A stretch of DNA of 64,000 nucleotides from Marinihelvus sp036351115 (GCA_036351115.1 JAZBOL010000096.1:124001-188000), one strand, 5' to 3'; numbered from the stretch's first letter, positions 16,875 through 25,760 are shown. Program-made: numbers and translations. Notes: generated by a model not told the origin, from the letters alone.

Positions 16875-18106
16875 CCAGGCCCGTCTACATCGGGCTCATC
16901 TCCGGCACGAGCCGGGACGGCCTGGATGCGGTCCTGGTCACCCTCGAGGGCTCCGTACCCCGGCTTCTGCACGCACTCTGCCGTCCCTACCCGGCACCGC
17001 TCCGCGACGACCTGGACGCACTGATTCACCGGCTTCTCGAGGAAAATCGCCGGCCGGAGGCCGCAGAGACCGCCCACCTCGACCTCGAGCTGGGTGAATT
17101 TTTCGCGGACACCGTCCAGGCACTCCTGGCCGAGGCCGGCTTTCCGGCAGAGGACGTGCACGCGATCGGGTCTCACGGCCAGACCGTCTGGCATGAGCCC
17201 GGGGGGCCGGAACCCCTCTCCGTGCAACTGGGCGATGCCGAGGTGTTGCACCGCCTCACGGGAATCCCGGTCGTTTCCGATTTCCGCGCCGCTGACGTGG
17301 CAGCGGGCGGCCAGGGCGCACCCCTGGCGCCGTTGCTGCACCGGGCCCTGTTCCGGGACCAGGCGCCCTGCGCCGTCCTCAATCTCGGCGGCATCGCCAA
17401 CGTGACCTTGCTCACCGGCGACGGTGACGTGCTGGGTTACGACACGGGACCGGCCAACTGCCTCCTCGATGCGTGGCACCAGCGCCATCGCGGGGGCGCC
17501 TACGATGAGGGCGGCGCCTGGGCCGCGGGTGGAATGGTGCTGCCGGCGCTCCTCGAGCGGCTCCTCGATGACACCTATTTTCGCTTGCCGCCCCCGAAAA
17601 GTACGGGGCTGGAAACCTTCAACCTCGCGTGGCTGGAGCGCCGGCTCGCCGGCGACGAGGACCCGCGCGACGTTCAGCGCACGCTGCTGGAACTCACGGT
17701 ACGCTCGGTGGCCGACGGCCTTCGCCAGGACGGCGGGAATACCGGGAATCCCTTCGCGGCGGAGCACGCGCCGCTTGCCGGGAAGGCGTCCGGGCCCGGG
17801 GCGCCGGAGATCCCGGAGATCCCGGAGATCCTGGTGTGCGGTGGCGGCACCCACAACGCGACGCTCATGGACCGGCTCGCGCAGGCGCTGTCACCGACCC
17901 GGGTTCGCTCGACCGCTCACCGCGGCGTCGACCCGGACTGGGTCGAGGCCACCCTGTTCGCCTGGCTCGCGCATGAACGCCTCGCGGAACAACCCATGAC
18001 CACCGGCCCCATCACCGGCGCACGCCGGCCGGTACTGCTGGGGCGGGTCAGCCCGTCCACGCCCCCTGCCCCTTCTGTCAAGGCAATCCCGGGAGACACC
18101 GCATGA
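16871..18106 (+). CDS. anmK: Anhydro-N-acetylmuramic acid kinase AnmK
   Basis: 411 residues with GTG start overlapping the M23 gene. The ASKHA-fold ATPase signatures are present: GLISGTSRDGLDAVL at the start, SHGQTVWHEP, LNLGGIANVT and DTGPANCLLDAW. It phosphorylates and opens anhMurNAc in wall recycling, feeding N-acetylglucosamine-6-phosphate pools. It is about 40 residues longer than usual because of a low-complexity insert (about 17740-17830) ending in a triple PEI repeat before LVCGGGTHN. The M23-anmK pairing is common near tyrS. Confidence 0.94.
   Translation: MTRPVYIGLISGTSRDGLDAVLVTLEGSVPRLLHALCRPYPAPLRDDLDALIHRLLEENRRPEAAETAHLDLELGEFFADTVQALLAEAGFPAEDVHAIGSHGQTVWHEPGGPEPLSVQLGDAEVLHRLTGIPVVSDFRAADVAAGGQGAPLAPLLHRALFRDQAPCAVLNLGGIANVTLLTGDGDVLGYDTGPANCLLDAWHQRHRGGAYDEGGAWAAGGMVLPALLERLLDDTYFRLPPPKSTGLETFNLAWLERRLAGDEDPRDVQRTLLELTVRSVADGLRQDGGNTGNPFAAEHAPLAGKASGPGAPEIPEIPEILVCGGGTHNATLMDRLAQALSPTRVRSTAHRGVDPDWVEATLFAWLAHERLAEQPMTTGPITGARRPVLLGRVSPSTPPAPSVKAIPGDTA
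17804..17830 (+). repeat. Three perfect 9-bp tandem repeats inside anmK
   Basis: CCGGAGATC is repeated three times head to tail (17804-17812, 17813-17821, 17822-17830) and encodes PEIPEIPEI just before the conserved LVCGGG block. It keeps the reading frame and looks like a slippage-prone expansion in a surface loop. Confidence 0.9.
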
Positions 18107-18477
18107 ATCTTCTTCTCAACATCCTCTGGTTTCTGCTCGGCGGCTGGCTGATCTTCCTGGCCTACCTGCTCGGCGCCCTGATCCTGTGCATCACCATCAT
18201 CGGCATTCCCTTCGGGATCCAGTGCTTCAAGCTGTCGATCCTGGGCCTGGCGCCCTTCGGCCGTCAGATCCGGGAGACCAATCCGCCCTCGGGCTTCCTG
18301 TCCGTGCTCATGAACGTCATCTGGATCCTGCTTCCGGGCCTGGAACTCGCCATCATCCACCTGGTGCTCGCCGGCGTGTTCGCGATCACGATCATCGGCC
18401 TGCCCTTCGCGGCGCAGCACCTGAAGATGACGCGCATGGCCCTGTTGCCCTTCGGCTTCCGCGTGGAGGAACGCTGA
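18103..18477 (+). CDS. yccF: YccF-family inner membrane protein
   Basis: 124 residues, overlapping anmK by 4 bp (ATGA). There are two repeats of a hydrophobic unit: ITIIGIPFGIQCFKL and ITIIGLPFAAQHLKM, the hallmark of YccF (DUF307). The role is unknown in the family. It is the last intact gene of the M23-anmK-yccF unit. Confidence 0.9.
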   Translation: MNLLLNILWFLLGGWLIFLAYLLGALILCITIIGIPFGIQCFKLSILGLAPFGRQIRETNPPSGFLSVLMNVIWILLPGLELAIIHLVLAGVFAITIIGLPFAAQHLKMTRMALLPFGFRVEER

Positions 18478-18597
18478 TCCAGGGGCTGGCTGGCCTTCGA
18501 CCAGGACGCCTTGCTCGAAACGTGGTTCGGCGGGATGCAGGAGAACCCCGACACGATTCCGGAACGCAAGGCGTGGTGGTTCGGGCCGGATCACCAG
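18478..18597 (+). pseudogene. Probable 5' remnant of a DUF924-type gene
   Basis: Immediately after the yccF stop, the frame starting at 18478 reads a short stretch resembling the beginning of DUF924 proteins: ALLETWFGGMQ, then ERKAWWFGPD. In that family an aromatic WFG motif near the N-terminus is followed by a second W/F-FGxD motif and then FDxEIRxRF; here the match ends at about 18597 and runs into glycine-rich nonsense. No ATG or GTG start is visible (TTG 18511 at best). I read it as a truncated remnant; the similarity is judged by eye. Confidence 0.38.
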
Positions 18598-18658
18598 GGA
18601 TCAGGAGGAGGCCTGGCCGGAGGCCGGGGGAGCAACCTTCCGGCCAGTAGGCCAGACG

Positions 18659-20020
18659 TCAGTCCCGGGCGGCCACCAGGCGATCGTGCTTTCGCGCCAC
18701 GACAAAGGCGAGCACGATGGCCGGCACGCCCATGGCCGCCGCGTACAGGAAAAAGCCCAGCCAACCCGTCGATTCCTGCACGTTGCCGGAGAAGCCCGCG
18801 AGGAATTTCGGCAGCAGCGCCATGAAGGAACTCAGGAGCGCGTATTGCGTGGCCGTGAAATCCCGGTTCGTCAGGCTCGACAGGTAGGCGATCAGTACCG
18901 TGCCCCCGAAGCCCTGGGCAATGTTGTCCGCACTGATCGTCACGGCCAGCATCCAGGCCTCGGCGCCAACGAGGGCATTGACCGCGAAAAAGAGGTTGGT
19001 GCTGGCAATGAGCGTGGTCGCGATGACCAGGCAGCGTGCGACGCCGAACCGCACCACGGCCCATCCCCCCAGGCCAACGCCGAGGATCGTCACCCAGGCC
19101 CCGTAGACCTTGGCCACGGTTGCGATCGTGGACTTGCTGTAGCCGATGTCGAGGTAGAAGGGATTGGCGAGGATGCCGAGGACGTAATCGCTCATGCGGT
19201 AAAACGAGACGAACAGCAGGATCAGGAAAAGGGCCTTCCCAAAACGACGGTAGAAGTCCAGGAAGGGATCGACCACCGCATGCTGCAGCCAGTGGGCAAT
19301 TCGGGCACCGAGCGGACCCGACAGGGTGACGGCATCACCCCGGTTGTTCGGGGGCTCCCGGCAGGCAAGCGTCGTCAGAATGCCGACGATCATGCAGCCG
19401 GCCATCACCTTGTACGTGGTGGCCCAACCGGAAAACTCCGCCAGGTAGAGCGCACCGGCCATGCTGACCAGCAGGGAGATGCGGTAACCGTACTGGTAGG
19501 CCGCCGCGAGCACGCCCTGCATCCGGTCCTCTGCCGACTCGATGCGATAGGCGTCGATGACGATATCCTGGGTCGCCGAGGAAAACGCCACCGCAAAGGC
19601 GATCAGGGCAAACGCCTCGATGTGCTGCGCCGGATCGACGCCGGCCATGATCAGGAGCGCTGCACCGATGGACAGCTGGGCTGTCAGCATCCAGCCGCGC
19701 CGCCGGCCGAGCCAACGGCACAGCAGCGGCACACGCGTGTTGTCGACGATCGGCGCCCAGATGAATTTCAGGCTGTAAGCAAAGCCCAGCCAGGCAAACG
19801 TGCTGATCGTGCTGCGCTCGACGCCGGCCTCTTCAAGCCAGGCGGAGAGCGTCGAGTACACCAGCGGGAAGGGCAACCCGGAAGAGACCCCGAGAAAGAA
19901 GATGACGATGATCTTTCTCTGCAGGTAATAGCGCCAGCCGGGCGATTCGGGCGGTGCCTCGGTGTCAGGGGCATTTACCACTCGACCGCACCCGTCCGAA
20001 TCGTCGGTGCGGCGCACCAC
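18659..20020 (-). CDS. ampG: Muropeptide permease AmpG (MFS)
   Basis: 453 residues, twelve to fourteen hydrophobic segments. FLGVSSGLPFPLVYSTLSAW, WAPIVDNTRVPL, SSATQDIVIDAYRIE and YSKSTIATVAKVYG are AmpG-type blocks. It imports GlcNAc-anhMurNAc muropeptides for recycling, fitting the nearby anmK and the ampE-like gene. The start is uncertain: a GTG encoding VNAPDTEAP about 14 codons downstream is an alternative. It follows xth by 25 bp on the same strand. Confidence 0.9.
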   Translation of the reverse strand: MVRRTDDSDGCGRVVNAPDTEAPPESPGWRYYLQRKIIVIFFLGVSSGLPFPLVYSTLSAWLEEAGVERSTISTFAWLGFAYSLKFIWAPIVDNTRVPLLCRWLGRRRGWMLTAQLSIGAALLIMAGVDPAQHIEAFALIAFAVAFSSATQDIVIDAYRIESAEDRMQGVLAAAYQYGYRISLLVSMAGALYLAEFSGWATTYKVMAGCMIVGILTTLACREPPNNRGDAVTLSGPLGARIAHWLQHAVVDPFLDFYRRFGKALFLILLFVSFYRMSDYVLGILANPFYLDIGYSKSTIATVAKVYGAWVTILGVGLGGWAVVRFGVARCLVIATTLIASTNLFFAVNALVGAEAWMLAVTISADNIAQGFGGTVLIAYLSSLTNRDFTATQYALLSSFMALLPKFLAGFSGNVQESTGWLGFFLYAAAMGVPAIVLAFVVARKHDRLVAARD

Positions 20021-20045
20021 CTGTCGGGGTGTTCATGCAGGACGC

Positions 20046-20837
20046 TCAAGCCATCGACCGGCTGGGAATGTCGAAATCGTATTCGAGGGTCAGGGGCGCG
20101 TGGTCCGAAAAGCGCTCGTCCTTGTAGATGTCCACGCTCGAGACCCGGTCGGCGAGCCCCGGCGTCGTGACGTGATAATCGATGCGCCAACCCGTGTTGT
20201 TGGCCCAGGCCTGGCCGCGATTCGACCACCAGGTGTACTGCTCTTCCCGGGGATCGAACTGGCGAAAGGCGTCCCGCAGCCCCACGGGCCCGAACACCTC
20301 GCTCATCCAATCCCGCTCTTCCGGCAGGAACCCGGAATTCTTCTGATTGCCCCGCCAGTTCTTCAGATCGATTTTCCGGTGGGCGATGTTCCAGTCGCCG
20401 CAGATGATCCACTCGCGACCCTGGGCGGCCATCTCCGCCAGGCGCGGCTTGATCCAGTCCATGCACTGGAACTTCACGTCCTGGCGAGCGTCGCTGCTCG
20501 AGCCGGACGGAAAATAGAGGGACACGATGCTCAGCTTGCCGAAGTCGGCCTGCAGCCAGCGACCCTCGGCATCCATGGGTTCGAAGCCGATACCGTAGCG
20601 CACGGCGGACGGCTCGGGGCGAGCATAGATGGCGGTTCCGCTGTACCCGGGTTTGAGCGCGTCGTGGTAGTAGCAGTGATAGCCGGGGGGAAAGAATGCC
20701 CGATCCTTGAGCTGGTGATGCTGGGCCTTGGTTTCCTGGATGCACACCACGTCCGGCTTCTGCCGGCTCATCCAGTCGAAAAAGCCCTTGCGTTCGGCGG
20801 CGCGAATGCCGTTGGCGTTGAGGGAAAGAATCTTCAT
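20046..20837 (-). CDS. xth: Exodeoxyribonuclease III / AP endonuclease
   Basis: 263 residues, an endonuclease/exonuclease/phosphatase-fold enzyme: MKILSLNANGIRAA, the metal-binding Glu in CIQETKAQ, GDWNIAHRKIDLKN and the C-terminal catalytic SDHAPLTLEYD. It cuts at abasic sites in base excision repair. The ExoIII length matches the XthA/ExoA family; which paralogue cannot be told. It is divergent from pyrE. Confidence 0.94.
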   Translation of the reverse strand: MKILSLNANGIRAAERKGFFDWMSRQKPDVVCIQETKAQHHQLKDRAFFPPGYHCYYHDALKPGYSGTAIYARPEPSAVRYGIGFEPMDAEGRWLQADFGKLSIVSLYFPSGSSSDARQDVKFQCMDWIKPRLAEMAAQGREWIICGDWNIAHRKIDLKNWRGNQKNSGFLPEERDWMSEVFGPVGLRDAFRQFDPREEQYTWWSNRGQAWANNTGWRIDYHVTTPGLADRVSSVDIYKDERFSDHAPLTLEYDFDIPSRSMA

Positions 20838-20903
20838 GGCGCAGCAATATAGCGACTTTTGCCCGAGCGCGGTACGGGGCCGTCCCCACGCCCCGCGGCG
20901 CCC

Positions 20904-20931
20904 TTGTGACCTTCGGGCTTCGTGATAGACT
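20904..20931 (+). promoter_or_regulatory. Putative pyrE promoter
   Basis: TTGTGA (20904-20909) and TAGACT (20926-20931) are separated by 16 bp. The predicted start of transcription leaves a leader of about 38 nt before GTG 20976. No attenuator-like terminator is seen in that leader, so this is not classic E. coli-type pyrE attenuation. Confidence 0.4.
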
Positions 20932-20975
20932 CGGTTCCGCTTGCACCAACCCCCGGACCCTGTCTGAAAACCAAC

Positions 20976-21638
20976 GTGTCGGATTACAAACGAACGTTTT
21001 TTGACTTAGCCCTGCGGAAAGGCAATCTCCGGTTCGGGGAGTTCACCCTGAAATCCGGGCGACTCAGCCCGTATTTCTTCAACGCCGGCGGCTTCGATGA
21101 TGGAGCTTCGCTGGCCACGCTGGCCGACTGTTTCAGCGACGCGCTCATGGAATCGGGCGTGGCGTTCGACATGCTGTTCGGGCCGGCCTACAAGGGCATA
21201 CCCCTCGCTGCCGCCGTGGCCATCGCGCTTGCGCGTCGCCACGGCAGGAACGTGCCGTTTTGCTACAACCGCAAAGAGGCCAAGGACCATGGCGAAGGGG
21301 GAACACTGGTGGGAGCCGCGCTGAAGGGCCGTGTCCTGATCGTCGACGACGTGATCTCGGCAGGCACTTCCGTGCGTGAGTCTATGCAGTGGATTACCGA
21401 ATCCGGCGCCACGCCCGCGGGTGTGGCCATCGCGCTGGACAGGCAGGAACGCGGGCAGGGAGCCCTATCGGCAGCCAGGGAAGTCGAAGAGGAATTCGGT
21501 GTACCCGTGGTCTCCATCGCCGGCCTGGATGACCTCATCGTGCACGTTGAGGCCCACCAAAATGATAAAACCGACCTCCCTGCCCTGCGCGCTTATCGCG
21601 AGCGCTACGGAACGACCCCCATGCGATCGACCGCCTGA
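20976..21638 (+). CDS. pyrE: Orotate phosphoribosyltransferase
   Basis: 220 residues from GTG 20976 (SDYKRTFFDLAL). The PRPP-binding motif VLIVDDVISAGTS is intact, as are KSGRLSPYFFNAGGF and GPAYKGIPLAAA. It converts orotate and PRPP to OMP in pyrimidine synthesis; the next enzyme, PyrF, is encoded at 30145. The frame is open further upstream to 20922, but that extension would cover the promoter. Confidence 0.95.
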   Translation: MSDYKRTFFDLALRKGNLRFGEFTLKSGRLSPYFFNAGGFDDGASLATLADCFSDALMESGVAFDMLFGPAYKGIPLAAAVAIALARRHGRNVPFCYNRKEAKDHGEGGTLVGAALKGRVLIVDDVISAGTSVRESMQWITESGATPAGVAIALDRQERGQGALSAAREVEEEFGVPVVSIAGLDDLIVHVEAHQNDKTDLPALRAYRERYGTTPMRSTA

Positions 21639-22263
21639 GCCCCCGGGACACCCGTCGGCCCTGCGACGCTGGTCCCTCTTTGCGCTCCTGCTGCCGTTGC
21701 TGTTCGCAGCGAACCCTGCCCCGGCCAGTGTCAAGAGCTACAAGTGGGAAGACGCGAGCGGTGAAACGGTGTACCACCCGACCCCCCCGGACGACCCCGA
21801 CCAGCCCTACTGCATGCGACGGGACGATGGCCCCTGGACCTGCTACTCGGGCGCCGAGAGCTTCCAGCGGCCGGCGCCGGATCCGAACATCCTGACCGAA
21901 GCGGAACGGCAGCGCCGGTCGGACCAGCTCCTGACCTCCCGCTTTCGTAGCCTGGACGCCATCGACACCGCGCGGGACGAACGGCTCCAGCAGCTGGAAC
22001 TGGAACGACGCTCCGTTCGACGAAACCTCGAGACCCAGAAACAGATGCTGTTTGGCCAGATCCGCTCTGCCGCCGACCGTCAGCGCGCCCGGCTCACGGT
22101 GACGGAGGGTCAGCTCGAGGAGCTGGCGCAGACCCGGGCGGCCCTGCGCAGCACGGAAGCCACCCTGACCCGCATGGACCAGCAGGAAACCGAGATTCGT
22201 CGCTCGCACGAGGCCATGAAGGACCGCTACCGGGAGTTGCTGCAAAGCAGCACCACACCCTGA
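21562..22263 (+). CDS. Secreted DUF4124 coiled-coil protein (first of a tandem pair)
   Basis: A signal-peptide-like stretch (RRWSLFALLLPLLFAANPAPA) is followed by a DUF4124 domain (SYKWEDASGETVYHPTPPDDP) and a charged coiled coil of about 130 residues. The function is unknown. The start is problematic: the signal peptide begins near 21661, but the only upstream ATG in frame is 21562, inside the pyrE end, giving a 36-residue lead; a CTG at 21661 would fit better. It overlaps or abuts pyrE. The next gene is a paralogue with the same domain order. Confidence 0.72.
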   Translation: MIKPTSLPCALIASATERPPCDRPPEPPGHPSALRRWSLFALLLPLLFAANPAPASVKSYKWEDASGETVYHPTPPDDPDQPYCMRRDDGPWTCYSGAESFQRPAPDPNILTEAERQRRSDQLLTSRFRSLDAIDTARDERLQQLELERRSVRRNLETQKQMLFGQIRSAADRQRARLTVTEGQLEELAQTRAALRSTEATLTRMDQQETEIRRSHEAMKDRYRELLQSSTTP

Positions 22264-22313
22264 CCGGTTCCATGACCGTGGAATTTCGGCGCGGTCGGCA
22301 GTATCTTTGGGTT

Positions 22314-22955
22314 ATGGATGCTTCAGGAAAACGGATTTCACGCACGACCCTGACCCGGCGCTTCACCGCAATCTGCGTCGTGGCGGCGGTCTGCCTGGCC
22401 CCCAGCGCCTGGGCGGTGGACACCTATCGATGGGTCGACCCCGAGACCGGCAAGTACGATTACTCGCCGACACCGCCCGAGGATCCGGATCAGCCGTACG
22501 TGCTGATGCGGGACGGCCGCATCATCGAGCGCTACGTGGGCTCGGAACGCCTGGAGAAGCCCGAATCGGAATTCGACGCGGAACGGGCGGCGGCGGAAGC
22601 CCAGGCCAAGGCGGATGCCCTGCTCATGGTCCAGTTCAAGCAGTTCGACGACATCGACGAAGCCATGGAGGTCGAACTGGACAATCTTCGCTACGACTAC
22701 AACCTGCTGGACGGCACCTATGCCAGCCTCGAGAAGTCCCTGTTCGAGCAGATCGAGGTTGCCGCCAACCGGCAGCGCGCCGGGCTGACGGTCGCGAACC
22801 ACGAGCTGGAGAAGATCGAATCCCTTCGCGGAAGAATGAGTGCGAACCGGGTCGCCCGTGAAGAATTGAGCGTTCGGGAATCGCGCATCCGCGACGAATA
22901 CGATCTCAAGAGAGACCGGTACCGTGAATTGTTGCAGGCACAGCCGCGCGGCTGA
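22314..22955 (+). CDS. Secreted DUF4124 coiled-coil protein (second of a tandem pair)
   Basis: 213 residues from ATG 22314 (MDASGKRISRTTL); ATG 22272 is an alternative 14 codons earlier. A signal peptide ending near PSAWA precedes a DUF4124 domain (TYRWVDPETGKYDYSPTPPE) and a long coiled coil. It shares DPDQPY, the IDEAM/IDTAR block, the NRQRAGLTV/DRQRARLTV block and a C-terminal RDRYRELLQ with the upstream gene, so the pair arose by duplication. It is probably periplasmic; the function is unknown. Confidence 0.85.
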   Translation: MDASGKRISRTTLTRRFTAICVVAAVCLAPSAWAVDTYRWVDPETGKYDYSPTPPEDPDQPYVLMRDGRIIERYVGSERLEKPESEFDAERAAAEAQAKADALLMVQFKQFDDIDEAMEVELDNLRYDYNLLDGTYASLEKSLFEQIEVAANRQRAGLTVANHELEKIESLRGRMSANRVAREELSVRESRIRDEYDLKRDRYRELLQAQPRG

Positions 22956-23058
22956 TCACCGTCCGAGCCTTTCGGCCAACGTCCTGACGGCTTCACGCCC
23001 GGGCCCGGCCTGACGTCACCGGCACCCATCCGCCACTGACCCGGAAACCGGCGACGCC

Positions 23059-23778
23059 ATGTACACGCTCTGCCCCCAGTGCGAAACCGCGCACTCGCTC
23101 GACGCGCGCCAGCTGGCGACCGCCGGCGGCAAGGTTCGCTGCGTTCGCTGCGGCATGACCTTCCAGGCGCTGGATGCGCTTTACGACCAGTATCCGGACC
23201 GACGGCAGGCGCCCCATAAGCGCCAGCCGGACGCTGCTCCCCCGGAGCTGGGCCGGAAACCCGCGCCCCGCCTGCCGGCCCACACCGATACGCCGCCCGT
23301 GCAGCCCGAAACCCCGCGGTGGCCCTGGATCGCGCTGCTCGCCGTGCTGGCGGTCGCGACCGCGATCAACCTGGCCTGGACCGCCCGGGACCTGGTGCCC
23401 CGCGACGGCGAACTCGCGGCGACGCTCCACCGGTGGTCGGTTCCCGGTTTCGAACCGCCGCCACCGTACCGGGACCCGTCCCGAATTCACCTGCTGACAC
23501 GGGACATGCACGACCACCCGACCCGCCCCCGGGTGCTGGTGCTGAGCGCCACCTTCGTCAATCTTTCCGACCGGAGCCAGCCCTACCCCGAGGTCATGGT
23601 CGCCCTGAAAGACCCGGAAGACCGCGTACTCGCCGCCCGGGTGTTCGCACCGGGCGACTACCTGATCCAGCCCCCGGGGCCGGACGCCGAACTCGCGTCA
23701 GGACAGCAGGTGCCCCTGCTCCTCGAGTTCGCGGATCCCGGGGAGCGGGCGACCGGTTTCGAACTGACTTTTCGCTGA
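23059..23778 (+). CDS. Zinc-ribbon membrane protein, MJ0042/DUF3426 type
   Basis: 239 residues. The N-terminal zinc ribbon has two Cys pairs (CPQC and CVRC in YTLCPQCETAH and VRCVRCGMTF), then a Pro-rich linker, one transmembrane helix near residues 92-108 (WIALLAVLAVATAINLAW) and a C-terminal DUF3426 domain. In Pseudomonas a gene of this type lies between prmA and dusB-fis; here fis follows directly and neither prmA nor dusB is seen. The role is unknown. Confidence 0.87.
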   Translation: MYTLCPQCETAHSLDARQLATAGGKVRCVRCGMTFQALDALYDQYPDRRQAPHKRQPDAAPPELGRKPAPRLPAHTDTPPVQPETPRWPWIALLAVLAVATAINLAWTARDLVPRDGELAATLHRWSVPGFEPPPPYRDPSRIHLLTRDMHDHPTRPRVLVLSATFVNLSDRSQPYPEVMVALKDPEDRVLAARVFAPGDYLIQPPGPDAELASGQQVPLLLEFADPGERATGFELTFR

Positions 23779-23909
23779 CCGGCACGCGTCGATCCGGCGT
23801 GCGCCGCCGCCGTCCCGACGCGCGGTGGCGTGCGGGTCTCGAGGCGGGTTTTGTGATAGGGTGCTGCCCCGGTAAACGGTTCGTCCAGCAGCAGGAATTT
23901 CCGCCCCTC

Positions 23910-24149
23910 ATGGCCAGCAACGACTCCCTCCGGGCCTTCGTCGGGACCAGCGTCCGGCGCTATTTCAAAGACATGGGCACAACGGAACCGGAGAACCTGC
24001 ATCAGCAGGTCCTCGCCGAAGTCGAGCCTCCCCTGATCGAGGAGACCCTGGCCTTCACCGGCGGCAACCAGTCGCGGGCCGCCCGGATTCTCGGCATCAC
24101 ACGCAATACCCTGCGGAGCAAGCTCAGGCGCTACGGCATCGAGCCCTGA
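23910..24149 (+). CDS. fis: DNA-binding protein Fis
   Basis: 79 residues from ATG 23910. The C-terminal helix-turn-helix is typical of Fis: GGNQSRAARILGITRNTLRS followed by KLRRYGIEP. The N-terminal part is shorter than in E. coli (98 residues), as in Pseudomonas. Fis is a nucleoid protein that activates stable RNA promoters and shapes supercoiling. It precedes purH by 23 bp. The usual dusB partner is missing. Confidence 0.93.
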   Translation: MASNDSLRAFVGTSVRRYFKDMGTTEPENLHQQVLAEVEPPLIEETLAFTGGNQSRAARILGITRNTLRSKLRRYGIEP

Positions 24150-24172
24150 GACCACGACACGAGTGAAAGCAG

Positions 24173-25750
24173 ATGAGTGAAAACACCGCATCCCCCCAGC
24201 GCCTGGCGCTGGTCAGCGTTTCCGACAAAACCGGCGTCGACGAATTCGGCCGCGAGCTCGAGCGCCTCGGATTCCGGGTCCTGAGCACCGGCGGCACGGC
24301 GCGCAGCCTGAGGGACGCCGGCGTGCAGGTCACCGGCGTCAGTGAACACACGGGATTCCCGGAAATCATGGACGGCCGCGTCAAGACCCTGCACCCGAAG
24401 ATTCACGGCGGGCTGCTGGGCCGTGACGTGGACCAGGCGGTCATGGACGAGCAGGGCATCATCGGTATCGACGTGGTGGCGGTGAACCTCTACCCCTTCG
24501 AACGGGTCACGTCCGCCAGCGACTGTTCCCTGGCGGATGCCATCGAAAACATCGACATCGGCGGACCTGCCATGGTCCGGGCAGCAGCGAAGAACCACGC
24601 CCGCGTCGCCATCGTCACCGACCCGGCCGACTACGCCGCGGTGATCGGGGAGCTCGACCGGGATGGCCGCGTATCCCGTGCCACGCGCTACCGGCTCGCC
24701 GCCAAGGCGTACGCCCATACGGCCCGCTATGACGGACTGATCGCCGACTACCTGGCGCGCCGCATCGACGACGCGACAGACCCGGACGTGCTGCCCCGGG
24801 TTCACACGCCACAGTTTGAGCGCCGCCAGTCCATGCGCTACGGCGAGAATCCGCACCAGCAGGCAGCGTTTTACGTGCCTGCGGGCGTGGAGGCGAGCGG
24901 GCTCGCCGCCGCCGAACAGCTCCAGGGCAAGGAGCTGTCGTACAACAACATCGCGGATGCCGATGCGGCCCTCGAATGCGTGAACCAGTTCGACGAGGGG
25001 CCGGCCTGCGTCATCGTGAAGCACGCCAATCCCTGCGGCGCTGCCCTCGGGGCCAGCTTGCTCGACGCCTACGACCGGGCCCATGCGACCGATCCGGTAT
25101 CGGCCTTCGGCGGGATCATCGCCTTCAACGGCCCGGTGGACGGCGCAACGGCCCGGGAAATCGTCGACCGGCAGTTCGTGGAGGTCGTCATCGCGCCGGA
25201 CTTCGCAAACGACGCACGGGAGGCGTTCAGCGCCAAGAAGAACGTTCGTCTGCTCCAGGTTGCCGCAACCGCTGCACCGGGCGCCCGGCTGAATTACCAC
25301 CGCGTTGCCGGCGGACTGCTGATCCAGGAGCACGATGACCGCTGCGTCAGCCGCGAGGACTGCCGGAGCGTCAGCGAACGCGCCCCGGAAGAAACGGAAT
25401 GGAACGACCTCCTGTTCGCCTGGAAGATGGTGCGCATGGTCAAGTCCAACGCCATCGTCTATGCCGCCGACGGCCGGACGCTGGGCATTGGCGCGGGCCA
25501 GATGAGCCGCGTGGACTCCTCGCGCATCGCCGCCTGGAAGGCCGGTGAAGCGGGCCTGTCCCTGGCCGGATCGGCCATGGCCTCCGATGCCTTCTTCCCC
25601 TTCCGGGACAGCATCGACGCGGCCGCCGAGGCGGGCGTCAAGGCCATCATCCAGCCGGGTGGATCCATGCGCGACGACGAGGTCATCGCCGCTGCGAACG
25701 AACATGGCATCGCCATGGTCTTCACCGGCATGCGCCATTTCCGGCATTGA
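24173..25750 (+). CDS. purH: Bifunctional AICAR formyltransferase / IMP cyclohydrolase
   Basis: 525 residues. The N-terminal IMP cyclohydrolase (MGS-like) part has ALVSVSDKTGVDEF and KTLHPKIHGGLLGRD; the AICAR transformylase part has RYGENPHQQAAFY, IVKHANPCGAALG and KSNAIVYAADGRTLGIGAGQ. It catalyses the last two steps of IMP synthesis. purD follows after 10 bp; fis precedes, an order known in Pseudomonas. Confidence 0.97.
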   Translation: MSENTASPQRLALVSVSDKTGVDEFGRELERLGFRVLSTGGTARSLRDAGVQVTGVSEHTGFPEIMDGRVKTLHPKIHGGLLGRDVDQAVMDEQGIIGIDVVAVNLYPFERVTSASDCSLADAIENIDIGGPAMVRAAAKNHARVAIVTDPADYAAVIGELDRDGRVSRATRYRLAAKAYAHTARYDGLIADYLARRIDDATDPDVLPRVHTPQFERRQSMRYGENPHQQAAFYVPAGVEASGLAAAEQLQGKELSYNNIADADAALECVNQFDEGPACVIVKHANPCGAALGASLLDAYDRAHATDPVSAFGGIIAFNGPVDGATAREIVDRQFVEVVIAPDFANDAREAFSAKKNVRLLQVAATAAPGARLNYHRVAGGLLIQEHDDRCVSREDCRSVSERAPEETEWNDLLFAWKMVRMVKSNAIVYAADGRTLGIGAGQMSRVDSSRIAAWKAGEAGLSLAGSAMASDAFFPFRDSIDAAAEAGVKAIIQPGGSMRDDEVIAAANEHGIAMVFTGMRHFRH

Positions 25751-25760
25751 GGGGTTGCCG

